DNA from: a virus
Virus record (IMG/VR): IMGVR_UViG_3300027541_000009
Location: 124,001-188,000 of that record
DNA: 64,000 bases
Reading direction: 5' to 3' (one strand)
The position numbers were made by a program, and so were the translations under genes. Below the pieces are notes generated by a model. That model did no database searches. It was not told where the DNA came from and was given only the letters and a program-made list of their open reading frames with translations. Below, piece by piece: positions 9,347 through 18,539 of this stretch. Each line of letters opens with the position of its first letter. Position 1 is the stretch's first letter.

Positions 9347-9353
9347 TTATTAT

Positions 9354-10238
9354 ATGTCTTTACACTTATCGTTGGACATGAACGGAAATAAAACTGAGGG
9401 TGCGGGTGCTATGATGATGTACCCCATTATGCTCAGTTTTGTTTCCAAATTTTTTGGAGTTGAGTTTTCTTTTTCAGGAGTTAAAGACCTGTCTCACTTT
9501 GAGTATACTGATTATACTGGTGACAGTGAATCTTGGTCCAAATCATTTGAAGAGTTTTTTAATTTTCCTAAGTTAAAAAATCCAGATGAAATAATTAGAG
9601 GTTTTTCTTTTGATCAAAATCTTGTAAATTTTATTGCAGAAAATAGAAATACTAACAAAGAAATTTTAATTGAACTTCCTCAGCATGGTGCAACTTGGCC
9701 CATGATGTGTTTCTGTGAGCAGAATTCTGATATAATTTTTACTGAAGAGTTAGTAAAAGAGGCAAAGAATAATTTGCGATTTAGTGGAGAAAAATATTTC
9801 AATAATGATGAGGTAAATATTGCCCTACATATAAGGACGGAAAATCCAAAAGATGTTGATGCCTCTTCAACCGAAAGGGAACTTTATAATTATGAGAGAG
9901 ATTTCTCTAGATATTTGAATCTGATTGACAGGTTGAAACAAAAATATTATAATAAGAAGACAGTTCTTCATATTTACTCTCAGGGATTTACTAATTCATT
10001 TGAAGAATTTGTAAATCTAACAACAGAAATGTTTGAAGTTAAACTTCATATAGATGAACATCCAATCAGTGACTTATATCATATGATATACTCAGATTGC
10101 TTTATTATGGCAAACAGTGCTTTTTCATATATTGCTTCATTTATGAGAACTGATTTGACCTATGTGAGAGATAATTTTTGGTGTTTCACTTATCCGTCAA
10201 CAATTAAAGTAGACTATAATTTCAATATTCCATTATGA
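9354..10238 (+). CDS. Probable GT-B glycosyltransferase distantly related to fucosyltransferases
   Basis: A 294-residue protein. NIALHIRTEN near residue 155 resembles the basic H-x-R donor motif of fucosyltransferase-like GT-B enzymes. HPISDLYHMIYSDCFIMAN followed by SAFSYIASF near 240-262 resembles the C-terminal D/E..dl..m..sd.fimsnSsfS motif. The N-terminal half has no strong match. It lies seven bases after nadE and overlaps the next gene by ATGA. Assignment is by motif only. Confidence 0.55.
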   Translation: MSLHLSLDMNGNKTEGAGAMMMYPIMLSFVSKFFGVEFSFSGVKDLSHFEYTDYTGDSESWSKSFEEFFNFPKLKNPDEIIRGFSFDQNLVNFIAENRNTNKEILIELPQHGATWPMMCFCEQNSDIIFTEELVKEAKNNLRFSGEKYFNNDEVNIALHIRTENPKDVDASSTERELYNYERDFSRYLNLIDRLKQKYYNKKTVLHIYSQGFTNSFEEFVNLTTEMFEVKLHIDEHPISDLYHMIYSDCFIMANSAFSYIASFMRTDLTYVRDNFWCFTYPSTIKVDYNFNIPL

Positions 10239-11008
10239 CTGCAACAATTACCGAAGTAAAAAAGTTTTGGGATGATCGTCCCTGCAATGTCAGACATTCT
10301 TCAAAAGAGGTTGGTACTAAAGAATATTTTAATGAGGTAGAAAGAAAGAAATTTTTTGTTGAACCTCACATCCTTGACTTCACTGAATTTTCCAAATGGG
10401 AAGGTAAAAAAGTTTTAGAGATTGGTTGTGGTCTTGCTACAGTTGGTTTGAACTTTGCTCTTAATGGGGCAGATTATACTGGAGTAGAACTTTCTGAATC
10501 AAGTCTTGAACTTGCTAAACAAAGATTTGAAGTATTTGAGCAGACTGGAAAGTTTTATTCTGGAAACGCTGAAGAACTTTCAACCTTTGTCCCTGCAGAG
10601 ACTTATGATTTGGTTTATTCTTTTGGGGTAATTCATCATAGTCCTCACCCAGAAAAGATTATTTCTGAGATTAAAAAGTATATGAACGAGAATAGTGTTC
10701 TCAAGATTATGCTTTATGCAAAAGACTCTTGGAAAAATTATATGATTGAGTCTGGTCTTGATCAACCAGAAGCACAGTATGGTTGTCCAATCGCTAATAC
10801 ATATACTAAGCAAGATGTGGTAGACTTGTTGGATGGATATGAAGTTCTATCAATTGAACAGGATCATATCTTCCCCTATCAAATAGAACCTTATAAGAAT
10901 GGTGAGTATGTGAGACAACCTTGGTTTGAATCCATGCCTCCGGAAATGTTTAGAGTTCTTGAAAAAAATCTTGGTTGGCATTTACTTATTACAGCAAAAC
11001 TAAAATGA
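10235..11008 (+). CDS. Class I SAM-dependent methyltransferase
   Basis: A 257-residue protein with a clear motif I, VLEIGCGLATVGLNFAL, near residue 58, an acidic GVELSESSLELAKQRF loop, and YDLVYSFGVIHHSPHP near 125 as the post-motif strand. The C-terminal half, with KIMLYAKDSWKNYM and WHLLITAKLK, is of a type seen in cyanophage and glycan-locus methyltransferases. The substrate is unknown. Its stop overlaps the start of the dehydrogenase gene by ATGA. Confidence 0.75.
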   Translation: MTATITEVKKFWDDRPCNVRHSSKEVGTKEYFNEVERKKFFVEPHILDFTEFSKWEGKKVLEIGCGLATVGLNFALNGADYTGVELSESSLELAKQRFEVFEQTGKFYSGNAEELSTFVPAETYDLVYSFGVIHHSPHPEKIISEIKKYMNENSVLKIMLYAKDSWKNYMIESGLDQPEAQYGCPIANTYTKQDVVDLLDGYEVLSIEQDHIFPYQIEPYKNGEYVRQPWFESMPPEMFRVLEKNLGWHLLITAKLK

Positions 11009-12159
11009 AAGTAGGAGTTATTGGGGCAGGTAGACTTGGTATTTGCTTTGCCCTTCTTTTAGAAAAAGCAGGTTATGAGGTTGTAGCCTCTGATGTTAGA
11101 GAAGACTATGTAAATGGTCTTCTACAAAGAACCATTGATACTCACGAACCAGAAGTTCAGCAACTTCTTTCTGAAGCAAAGAATATTACATTTAAAACTG
11201 GAAACTATGATGTTATCCGAGAGTGTGATGTTCTTTATACTCTGGTAGCGACGCCATCTCTTCCTGACGGAAGTTATGATGTTAGTGCTGTTTGGGGTGT
11301 TATCAATGATATTCAAAATGCTCCAGACCTTGGGATTGAAGTTAAAGGTAAATGTTTTGTAGTTGGATGTACAACTAATCCGGGTGATTGTGATAATTTT
11401 CAATCCCAACTCAATGCTTATGGCGTAGATGTTTACTATAATCCTGAGTTTATTGCTCAGGGAAATATTATTAAGGACCTGCAGAATGCAGATATGGTCC
11501 TTGTTGGTGGACCCGAAGGTCAGTATCGCCCATTCATTGAAGAAATTTATAATAGAATTCAAGTAACAGAACCAAGAATTTATTTTATGTCAACGACTGC
11601 TGCAGAGTTAGTTAAACTTGCAGTCAATTGTTTCTTAACTACCAAGATTAGTTATGCAAATATGGTTGGCGAAGTCATGTCTCTTGCTGGTCTTGAAGAA
11701 GAAATTGATCATGTTCTTAAAGCAATCGGTTCTGATACAAGAGTTGGTAGTAAATATCTGAAATATGGATATGGATTTGGTGGTCCGTGCTTACCAAGAG
11801 ACAATCGTTCTTTTGCTGCTTATGCAAAAAAACTTGGTTTAGAATATAACCTTGGAAAAACAACTGATGACTTTAATAATGAACACGCAAAGTTTTTGAA
11901 AACCTACTTTATCAAAAAGAACGAGAATAAAATTCCATTTGCTTTTCATTACATTTCATATAAAGAAGGAACTGATATCCTTACCGAGAGTCAGCAGTAT
12001 CGTCTTTGCTTAGACCTTCTCGATGAGGGTTATAAAGTATATGTACTTGACAATCAAGCAATTCTTGGTCAAGTAAAAGATTTCCTAGAATCAAAATATG
12101 GAGATAGAGTTGTGGTTGATGGAATTCCCAATGAAGAGGTATACTGGATTGATTTGTGA
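11005..12159 (+). CDS. UDP-glucose/GDP-mannose 6-dehydrogenase family protein
   Basis: A 384-residue NAD-dependent dehydrogenase. It has the N-terminal Rossmann motif GVIGAGRLG at residues 4-12, a VATPSLPDGSYD segment near 87, and the catalytic-cysteine motif GFGGPCLPRD near 257. The family oxidises a nucleotide-sugar 6-OH to a uronic acid in two steps and needs two NAD per turn, so the nearby nadE is a suggestive neighbour. I took the ATG at 11005, which overlaps the upstream stop, rather than an in-frame start ten codons earlier. It would supply a charged sugar to the glycan made by this island. Confidence 0.8.
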   Translation: MKVGVIGAGRLGICFALLLEKAGYEVVASDVREDYVNGLLQRTIDTHEPEVQQLLSEAKNITFKTGNYDVIRECDVLYTLVATPSLPDGSYDVSAVWGVINDIQNAPDLGIEVKGKCFVVGCTTNPGDCDNFQSQLNAYGVDVYYNPEFIAQGNIIKDLQNADMVLVGGPEGQYRPFIEEIYNRIQVTEPRIYFMSTTAAELVKLAVNCFLTTKISYANMVGEVMSLAGLEEEIDHVLKAIGSDTRVGSKYLKYGYGFGGPCLPRDNRSFAAYAKKLGLEYNLGKTTDDFNNEHAKFLKTYFIKKNENKIPFAFHYISYKEGTDILTESQQYRLCLDLLDEGYKVYVLDNQAILGQVKDFLESKYGDRVVVDGIPNEEVYWIDL

Positions 12160-12971
12160 TGGATTTTAATAAATTGGATAAGAATAAATCAGCATACAAA
12201 CTAAAAAATATTGGACCCATTTATTATCTTAATCTTGATGGACAGCAAGAAAGGAGAGAATATATGGAGTCCCAATTTAAATATTGGGAAGTTGAAAATT
12301 ATACACGCATCTCTGCATACGATGGTCGTGAAGATGACTTAAGTGATATTATAATAGGTCGCTATCCTGAAAATATGACATCGGGTGAGATTGGATGTAT
12401 TACATCTCACCTTAAGGCAATAAAGCATTGGTATGAAACCTCAGATAGTCCATATGCAATCATCATGGAAGATGATTGTAATCTTGATTTGGTGAAATAC
12501 TGGGATTTTAATTGGTCAGATTTTTATGCACATATTCCATATGATTGGGATGTAGTTCAAATCGCAATCATTTGTACTGGTGATTTGCATGTTAGATTGC
12601 ATAAGAGATTTGTTAATGACTTTTCAACAGCTTGCTATCTTATTAATAGACATCATGCAGAAAAGTTATTGAAGTTCCATGTCCGTGGAGAAAAATATAA
12701 ACTGGATAATGGAGTCAAACCTCGTCCAGTTGCGGATGATTTGATTTATAATTCTGGAAATACATATTCAATTCCTCTTCTCTTTTATAGAATTGAACTT
12801 GGATCATCTATTCATCCGGAACATGTTGATATTTTTCATAAAGGAAATCACACTGCACTCTCCGAATTTTGGGAGCAAAATGGTTCTAAAATTAAAATAG
12901 AAGAATACATGGATTATGATCCATATCTGGGGAGAATAACCGAAAATTCTACTTCTCAGCAAAACACTTGA
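12159..12971 (+). CDS. GT25 family (LPS-type) glycosyltransferase
   Basis: A 270-residue protein starting with the GT25 signature YYLNLDGQQERREYM near residue 21, then SGEIGCITSHLKAIKHW near 80 and the acidic IIMEDDCNLD near 103. GT25 contains lipo-oligosaccharide galactosyltransferases. The ATG at 12159 shares one base with the preceding stop (TGATG). It is the last gene of the glycan island: its 3' end overlaps the porin promoter and the following genes look unlike it in base composition. Confidence 0.8.
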   Translation: MDFNKLDKNKSAYKLKNIGPIYYLNLDGQQERREYMESQFKYWEVENYTRISAYDGREDDLSDIIIGRYPENMTSGEIGCITSHLKAIKHWYETSDSPYAIIMEDDCNLDLVKYWDFNWSDFYAHIPYDWDVVQIAIICTGDLHVRLHKRFVNDFSTACYLINRHHAEKLLKFHVRGEKYKLDNGVKPRPVADDLIYNSGNTYSIPLLFYRIELGSSIHPEHVDIFHKGNHTALSEFWEQNGSKIKIEEYMDYDPYLGRITENSTSQQNT

Positions 12972-12996
12972 CAAAATTTAAGAATCTCTCTATACT
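12968..12996 (+). promoter_or_regulatory. Sigma-70-type promoter for the porin gene, with a late-like box
   Basis: TTGACA at 12968-12973 and TATACT at 12991-12996 are separated by 17 bases. The -35 overlaps the stop of the GT25 gene. CTAAATA at 12995-13001 overlaps the -10 and resembles the T4-type late box, so the gene might be read both early and late. Confidence 0.7.
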
Positions 12997-13006
12997 AAAT
13001 AAGTAC

Positions 13007-13031
13007 TTAAGAATTCAGTTGTAATTCTTAA
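13007..13031 (+). repeat. Perfect inverted repeat between promoter and porin gene
   Basis: TTAAGAATT at 13007-13015 and its exact complement AATTCTTAA at 13023-13031 flank a 7-base spacer. It lies just after the predicted transcription start, so it could be an operator or a 5' UTR hairpin. No T-run follows, which argues against a terminator. Confidence 0.45.
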
Positions 13032-13063
13032 CATTTGTCCTATAGTACATAAAAAATAATTTT

Positions 13064-14560
13064 ATGAAACTCAAACAACTGATGCTTGCACCTGTTGCTC
13101 TGGGAATGGTTGCTCCTGTTGCTGCGAATGCGGCAGACCTTAACATGGCAGCAGTCAACCAATATGCAACCTCTGAGCAGGTCACAAGCGTCTCACAACT
13201 GTCTGATGTTCAACCTACGGATTGGGCATATCAGGCACTCAGCAACCTTGTAGAGCGTTATGGTTGCGTTGCTGGTTATCCAAATGGCACCTTCAGTGGT
13301 GGCAAAGCAATGACTCGCTATGAGGCAGCAGCACTTCTGAATGCTTGCTTGGATCGCGTAACAGAAAATACTGATGAACTCAAGCGTCTTGCTAATGAGT
13401 TCCGTGATGAACTCACTGTTATTCAAGGTAAGGTTGCAAGTTTGGAAACCAAAGTAGGTGCTCTTGAAGCAACTCAGTTCTCTACCACCACAAAACTTCG
13501 CGGTGAAGCAAACTTTGTTCTTGGTGGTGTAGATAATGCTTGGACTCCCGGTTCAACTGCAAGTACGAATGTTGGTAATACTGCATTCAACTATGATCTT
13601 CGCCTGAACTTTGACACATCGTTCACTGGTAAAGATCTGCTCCGCACTCGTCTGCGTTCTGGCAACTTCTCCAGTCAACCCTTCGGTTCTTCTTCTTCTC
13701 TGTTCAAACTGGATAAGGCAGAGAGTACCGCAAATGCAGTTACTCTCGACCGTCTCTACTATCAGTTCCCTGCACTTGCTAAGGGTGTAACTCTGACTGC
13801 TGGTGCTCTGGTTCGTAACACTGAAATGACCTGGATTCCTACTGCATATAAGTCGGAAGTTCTTGACTTCTTCCAACTTGCTGGTGCTCCTGGCGTCTAT
13901 AACAAGGCAACTGGTGCTGGTTTTGGTGCCCAGTGGTCACAAGGTAAGAAAGGTTTTGTTGCTGGTCTGAACTATGTTGCTCAAAATGGTGGCGATTCCA
14001 CCAAAGGTGAGTTCAACGAAAAGGGTGCCCTGAACACTCTGGCACAGATTGGTTATCGTGCTCCTAACTACGGTATTGCATTCGGTTATCGTTATGGTAC
14101 TGAAGGCACTCGTGTTCGCACCTTTAATGGTGTTGCTGGTGCTTCTGGTGCTCTTGCTCCAGGTCAAACCTCCAACGGTTATGCTCTGAGTGCTTACTGG
14201 CAACCCTCTAAGTCTGGCATTGTTCCCTCGGTATCTGCTGGTTATGGTTGGAACACTGTAAGTCTGAATGCTGAAGGTGCAGCAACTCCTGCTGGTGCTA
14301 CCGATTCTCAAACTTGGTATGCTGGTCTTCAGTGGAGTGATGTACTTGCCAAGGGTAATTCTGCAGGTTTTGCTGTGGGTCAACCTGGTAATGCAGAAGG
14401 ACTGGATGAGGATGCAACGATGTGGGAAGTATTCTACAAGTATCGTGTAAGCGATAACATTACTATTACTCCTGCAGTGTTCTATGCTTCTAACAACCAA
14501 GCATTCACTGATGCTTCTTCCAACTTTGGTGGTGTAATCCAAACCAAATTTACTTTCTGA
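13064..14560 (+). CDS. Cyanobacterial-type outer-membrane porin (SLH + beta-barrel)
   Basis: A 498-residue protein with a signal peptide (MKLKQLMLAPVALGMVAPVA, cleavage near NAADL) and an SLH domain at about residues 43-100 (SDVQPTDWAYQALSNLVERY, GYPNGTF, MTRYEAAALLN). A short coiled coil follows at about 105-132, then a long Gly/aromatic barrel ending in phenylalanine, as outer-membrane barrels do. This is the architecture of the cyanobacterial Som/OprB porins. It would insert in the outer membrane, with the SLH domain bound to peptidoglycan. It has its own promoter and terminator and a more GC-rich composition than the island before it, which suggests acquisition from a host. Confidence 0.88.
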   Translation: MKLKQLMLAPVALGMVAPVAANAADLNMAAVNQYATSEQVTSVSQLSDVQPTDWAYQALSNLVERYGCVAGYPNGTFSGGKAMTRYEAAALLNACLDRVTENTDELKRLANEFRDELTVIQGKVASLETKVGALEATQFSTTTKLRGEANFVLGGVDNAWTPGSTASTNVGNTAFNYDLRLNFDTSFTGKDLLRTRLRSGNFSSQPFGSSSSLFKLDKAESTANAVTLDRLYYQFPALAKGVTLTAGALVRNTEMTWIPTAYKSEVLDFFQLAGAPGVYNKATGAGFGAQWSQGKKGFVAGLNYVAQNGGDSTKGEFNEKGALNTLAQIGYRAPNYGIAFGYRYGTEGTRVRTFNGVAGASGALAPGQTSNGYALSAYWQPSKSGIVPSVSAGYGWNTVSLNAEGAATPAGATDSQTWYAGLQWSDVLAKGNSAGFAVGQPGNAEGLDEDATMWEVFYKYRVSDNITITPAVFYASNNQAFTDASSNFGGVIQTKFTF

Positions 14561-14579
14561 TAAACTGAAAGTGTGATAA

Positions 14580-15872
<1,293 letters not shown>

Positions 15873-15874
15873 AC

Positions 15875-15915
15875 CTTAACCTTCTCTTAGTGGACTTTAA
15901 TTTTCATTTCCTTTA
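15875..15915 (+). promoter_or_regulatory. Pho-box-like tandem repeats upstream of pstS
   Basis: Four 8-base units spaced by exactly 3 bases: CTTAACCT (15875), CTTAGTGG (15886), TTAATTTT (15897) and TTCCTTTA (15908). Cyanobacterial PhoB sites are tandem CTTAACCT-like octamers with 3-base spacers, and the first unit matches exactly. Placement directly before pstS supports host PhoR/PhoB control. Confidence 0.65.
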
Positions 15916-15942
15916 GAATTTCTTTGTAGTTATTCACTTTTT

Positions 15943-16905
15943 ATGAAACTCAAAAACTTTATTTCTATTAGTCTTGCTCTTGCTCCTGCTGCTGCATTTG
16001 CTGGGACTACTTTGAACGGTGCAGGTGCCACCTTCCCAGCACCTCTTTATCAACGATGGTTCCAAGATTATGCACGAACTTCTGGGAGTAGGGTTAATTA
16101 TCAGTCCGTTGGTTCTGGTGCTGGTGTTCGTCAATTCCTTGCGGGAACGGTTGATTTCGCAGCAAGTGACGAACCCATCAAACCCGCAGAAGCGGCAAAA
16201 GTGAAGCGTGGTGTTGTCCAGATCCCTATGATTGGTGGAACGATTGCTGTTGCTTACAACAATCCTAGTTGCACTCTGAAACTCACTCAAAAGCAAACTG
16301 TTGATATTTTTGCTGGTCGTATTAAAGACTGGAAGCAAGTCGGATGTGCTGCTGGTCCGATGAAAGTTGTTCATCGTTCTGATGGTTCTGGAACTACTTT
16401 TGCATTCACCAACTCTTTGGAAGCATTTGGTGGTTGGACTTATGGTGTAGGTAAGTCTATTAATTGGCCTACTGGTGTTGGTTCAAAAGGTAACGAAGGT
16501 GTTTCTGGTACTATCAAAAACACTCCTGGTGCTATTGGTTATGTGAATACTGGATTTGTTCGTGCCAACAAACTTAAAGCAGCAGTTATTCAAAACAAGG
16601 CAGGTAAGTTTGTCGGTCCTTCCGCTGTGACTGGTGCTGCTGCTCTGAATAGCATTACTCTGGATGCAAACCTTGCTGGCGAAAATCCCAATCCCTCTGG
16701 AACAAATGCATATCCAATTTCTACTCTGACTTGGATCCTTGCATATAAGAAAGGTAATGGTGCTAAGACTGATGATATCCGTGCTGCTCTGAACTATGCT
16801 TTGAGCACAAAAGCACAGATGATTGCTGATGATTTGGGTTATGTTCCTCTTGCAGGTTCGGTTCTCAACAAATCACGCATTGCTGTTGGGCGTATTGGTC
16901 AGTAA
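15943..16905 (+). CDS. pstS: Phosphate ABC transporter substrate-binding protein PstS
   Basis: A 320-residue periplasmic binding protein with a signal peptide (MKLKNFISISLALAPAAAFAG, cleaved before TTLNGAG). The phosphate-binding loops are recognisable: NGAGATFPAPLY near residue 26, SDEPIKP near 79 and HRSDGSGTTFAFTN near 145. It would feed phosphate to the host Pst permease during infection, because no permease genes are in the window. The start follows the Pho-box-like array, and a terminator follows. Cyanophage pstS genes are known auxiliary metabolic genes. Confidence 0.92.
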   Translation: MKLKNFISISLALAPAAAFAGTTLNGAGATFPAPLYQRWFQDYARTSGSRVNYQSVGSGAGVRQFLAGTVDFAASDEPIKPAEAAKVKRGVVQIPMIGGTIAVAYNNPSCTLKLTQKQTVDIFAGRIKDWKQVGCAAGPMKVVHRSDGSGTTFAFTNSLEAFGGWTYGVGKSINWPTGVGSKGNEGVSGTIKNTPGAIGYVNTGFVRANKLKAAVIQNKAGKFVGPSAVTGAAALNSITLDANLAGENPNPSGTNAYPISTLTWILAYKKGNGAKTDDIRAALNYALSTKAQMIADDLGYVPLAGSVLNKSRIAVGRIGQ

Positions 16906-16935
16906 TTCCTAACAAAACTAGGTATAAATGACTAC

Positions 16936-16962
16936 GAGGGGTGCTTGACACCCCTTTATTTT
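16936..16962 (+). terminator. Terminator after pstS
   Basis: AGGGGTG (16937-16943) pairs with CACCCCT (16949-16955), and a T-rich tract follows. The hairpin loop and 3' arm overlap the -35 of the next promoter. Confidence 0.75.
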
Positions 16963-16973
16963 TGCTATATAAT
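16945..16973 (+). promoter_or_regulatory. Consensus sigma-70 promoter for the hli gene
   Basis: TTGACA at 16945-16950, a 17-base spacer and TATAAT at 16968-16973: a perfect consensus. It is nested inside the pstS terminator hairpin. Confidence 0.85.
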
Positions 16974-17001
16974 TGTGTAACAATTCGTAATAAAACGAAA
17001 A

Positions 17002-17211
17002 ATGACTGTAACAAAAAACGAGTTTGGGCAAATGAATATGTTTGCCAAAGAACCCGCGATGTATATGACCAAGGAAGACCTTGAGCGTTATGGCATCGAA
17101 CCCTATGCAGAAAAAGCGGAGAAAATGAATGGACGCTGGGCTATGGTCGGCATTGTTGCTGGCGCTATTTCTTATGCTCTCACTGGGCACCTCTTCTTTG
17201 GAGTAGTTTGA
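17002..17211 (+). CDS. hli: High-light-inducible protein (Hli/HLIP)
   Basis: A 69-residue protein with one transmembrane helix carrying the chlorophyll-binding signature of the family, AEKMNGRWAMVGIVAGAISY at about residues 39-58, followed by TG. Hli proteins sit in thylakoid membranes, bind pigment and protect photosystems during stress. The N-terminal 35 residues are soluble and polar. It opens the hli-petF-hli-peroxiredoxin cassette and has a consensus promoter 28 bases upstream. Confidence 0.92.
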   Translation: MTVTKNEFGQMNMFAKEPAMYMTKEDLERYGIEPYAEKAEKMNGRWAMVGIVAGAISYALTGHLFFGVV

Positions 17212-17214
17212 GAC

Positions 17215-17243
17215 TTGACAATGACTTCAACTATCTTTACAAT
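17215..17243 (+). promoter_or_regulatory. Sigma-70-type promoter for petF
   Basis: TTGACA at 17215-17220, 17-base spacer, TACAAT at 17238-17243. It begins just after the hli stop and lies about 60 bases before the petF ATG. Confidence 0.65.
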
Positions 17244-17307
17244 AACATCAGTTGCCTTTTTTGTTTTACTGGCAGCATCCGTTGAAAAAATTTGCGAGAC
17301 TTACTAA
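17221..17307 (+). CDS. Possible 28-residue membrane peptide
   Basis: ATG at 17221 opens a 28-codon frame encoding one hydrophobic helix ([19 protein letters not shown]) and a polar tail ending CETY. Its stop overlaps the petF start as TAATG, which suggests coupling. However, its start lies inside the predicted petF promoter, so only read-through from the hli promoter would translate it. No Shine-Dalgarno is evident. The hydrophobicity might reflect chance in T-rich DNA. It is listed as a candidate only. Confidence 0.35.
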   Translation: MTSTIFTITSVAFFVLLAASVEKICETY

Positions 17308-17600
17308 TGACCGTTTTTAATGTCACTCTCCAATCCCCTGATGGCACCGAAACTACTATCAAATGTCCTGATGACCAGTACATCCTTGAAGCAGCAGAAG
17401 AGGCAGGTGTTGACCTCCCTTCATCGTGTAAGGCAGGCGCTTGCTCTGCCTGTGCTGGCAAACTCATTTCTGGCACCGTTGACAACGAAGAACAATCGTT
17501 CCTTGATGATGATCAACAAGCAGAAGGTTGGGTTCTCACTTGCGTTGCTTATCCCACAAGTGATTGTGTAATTCTTACTGAACAGGAAGAGAATCTGTGA
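17307..17600 (+). CDS. petF: Plant-type [2Fe-2S] ferredoxin
   Basis: A 97-residue protein with the iron-sulphur ligand set of photosynthetic ferredoxins: [13 protein letters not shown] at about residues 40-52 (three of the cysteines) and the distal [10 protein letters not shown] cysteine near 79. It would accept electrons from photosystem I and pass them to FNR or to ferredoxin-dependent bilin reductases. I chose ATG at 17307 rather than an in-frame TTG five codons earlier, because the ATG overlaps the preceding stop and aligns with the family N-terminus. Its stop overlaps the GTG of the next gene. Confidence 0.92.
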   Translation: MTVFNVTLQSPDGTETTIKCPDDQYILEAAEEAGVDLPSSCKAGACSACAGKLISGTVDNEEQSFLDDDQQAEGWVLTCVAYPTSDCVILTEQEENL

Positions 17601-17875
17601 GCACTGCTGGTATGCTAGGGCAGTTCGCAATTGCCCTTCAAGAACTTGGGTGGAATGCTGATGATGAAATCTCGGTGGAGATTGGAGGAGTAGCAGTAAC
17701 AGGAACTGCTACCAGTCCAAATGCAAATCCAAAATGGGCAAAACCATTTGGAACTGTATCCTACCAAAACGATGCTTTCATCGTAATTAAAAACAAATCG
17801 AGGAACCCAGTTGTTCCTTCACAACCAAATCCTGAACTTAAACAACACCACCTTTATCAAGGAGAAAACAAATGA
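17597..17875 (+). CDS. Hypothetical 92-residue protein, GTG start
   Basis: The start is GTG at 17597, overlapping the petF stop (GTGA); no ATG is available near the beginning of the frame. The protein begins [20 protein letters not shown], then has short beta-like stretches ([31 protein letters not shown]) and a polar tail. I do not recognise a family. Position between ferredoxin and a second hli gene, with coupling at both ends, suggests a role linked to photosynthesis or redox, but this is inference from context. Confidence 0.6.
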   Translation: MSTAGMLGQFAIALQELGWNADDEISVEIGGVAVTGTATSPNANPKWAKPFGTVSYQNDAFIVIKNKSRNPVVPSQPNPELKQHHLYQGENK

Positions 17876-17991
17876 AAAATCTTTTTACTGAAAAAGCTGA
17901 GCGTATTAATGGTTGGTTTGCAATGATTGGTTTTGTTGCAGCCGCTGGTTCTTATCTTACTACCGGTCAAATTATCCCCGGTGTGTTTTGA
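17872..17991 (+). CDS. hli: Short high-light-inducible protein
   Basis: A 39-residue protein starting at the ATG that overlaps the preceding stop (ATGA), with GGAGAAAACA as ribosome-binding site. The sequence KAERINGWFAMIGFVAAAGS is the Hli helix (E..NG..AMiGf.aa). It is essentially one chlorophyll-binding transmembrane helix, at the short end of the family, as many cyanophage Hli proteins are. It probably acts in thylakoids. Confidence 0.88.
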   Translation: MKNLFTEKAERINGWFAMIGFVAAAGSYLTTGQIIPGVF

Positions 17992-18002
17992 TAGAGGTCA
18001 AA

Positions 18003-18530
18003 ATGCGTAAAGAGCAATATCAAGTTCCACAAGTACAATTTGTATTCCGTGAGAATAGTGAGTTTGTAAATCGTACATCCGCAGAACTATTCAATGGAAA
18101 GCGTGTGGTCATTTTTAGCCTGCCTGGTGCTTTCACTCCTACTTGCAGTGCCTATCAGCTACCTGGATTCGAAGAGAAATACGACGACTTTATTGGTAGT
18201 GGCATCGACGCTATTTACTGCATCTCTGTTAATGATGGGTTTGTGATGAATGCCTGGGCACAAGACCAGAACATTGAGAAAGTAAAACTCATTCCAGATG
18301 GAAATGCATATTTCACACGCTCTATGGGAATGCTTGTTAGTAAGTCCAACCTTGGTTTCGGTGATCGCTCTTGGCGTTATGCTGCAGTCGTGGATAACGG
18401 AATCATCGAGAAACTGTTTGTTGAACCAGGACAGCGCGATAATGCCCCTGAAGATCCTTATGTTGAGACTACTCCAGAAAATGTTTTTGAATATGTAAAA
18501 TCTACGGTTCGAGAAACTGTTACTGCCTGA
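18003..18530 (+). CDS. Type II (Prx5-like) peroxiredoxin
   Basis: A 175-residue thioredoxin-fold protein with the peroxidatic cysteine motif PGAFTPTCSAYQLPGFEE near residue 40 and the Prx5-type RSMGMLVSKSNLGFG with RSWRYAAVVDNG at 100-135. It reduces hydrogen peroxide or alkyl peroxides using thiol donors such as glutaredoxin; a glutaredoxin gene is encoded at 31864. I took ATG at 18003; a longer in-frame extension overlaps the hli gene and is unlikely. A strong terminator closes the cassette. Confidence 0.85.
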   Translation: MRKEQYQVPQVQFVFRENSEFVNRTSAELFNGKRVVIFSLPGAFTPTCSAYQLPGFEEKYDDFIGSGIDAIYCISVNDGFVMNAWAQDQNIEKVKLIPDGNAYFTRSMGMLVSKSNLGFGDRSWRYAAVVDNGIIEKLFVEPGQRDNAPEDPYVETTPENVFEYVKSTVRETVTA

Positions 18531-18539
18531 AGATAATCA

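Noticed and set aside
17913-18002. Longer start for the peroxiredoxin
   Set aside because: The extension lies over the hli gene in another frame; ATG at 18003 matches the family start.
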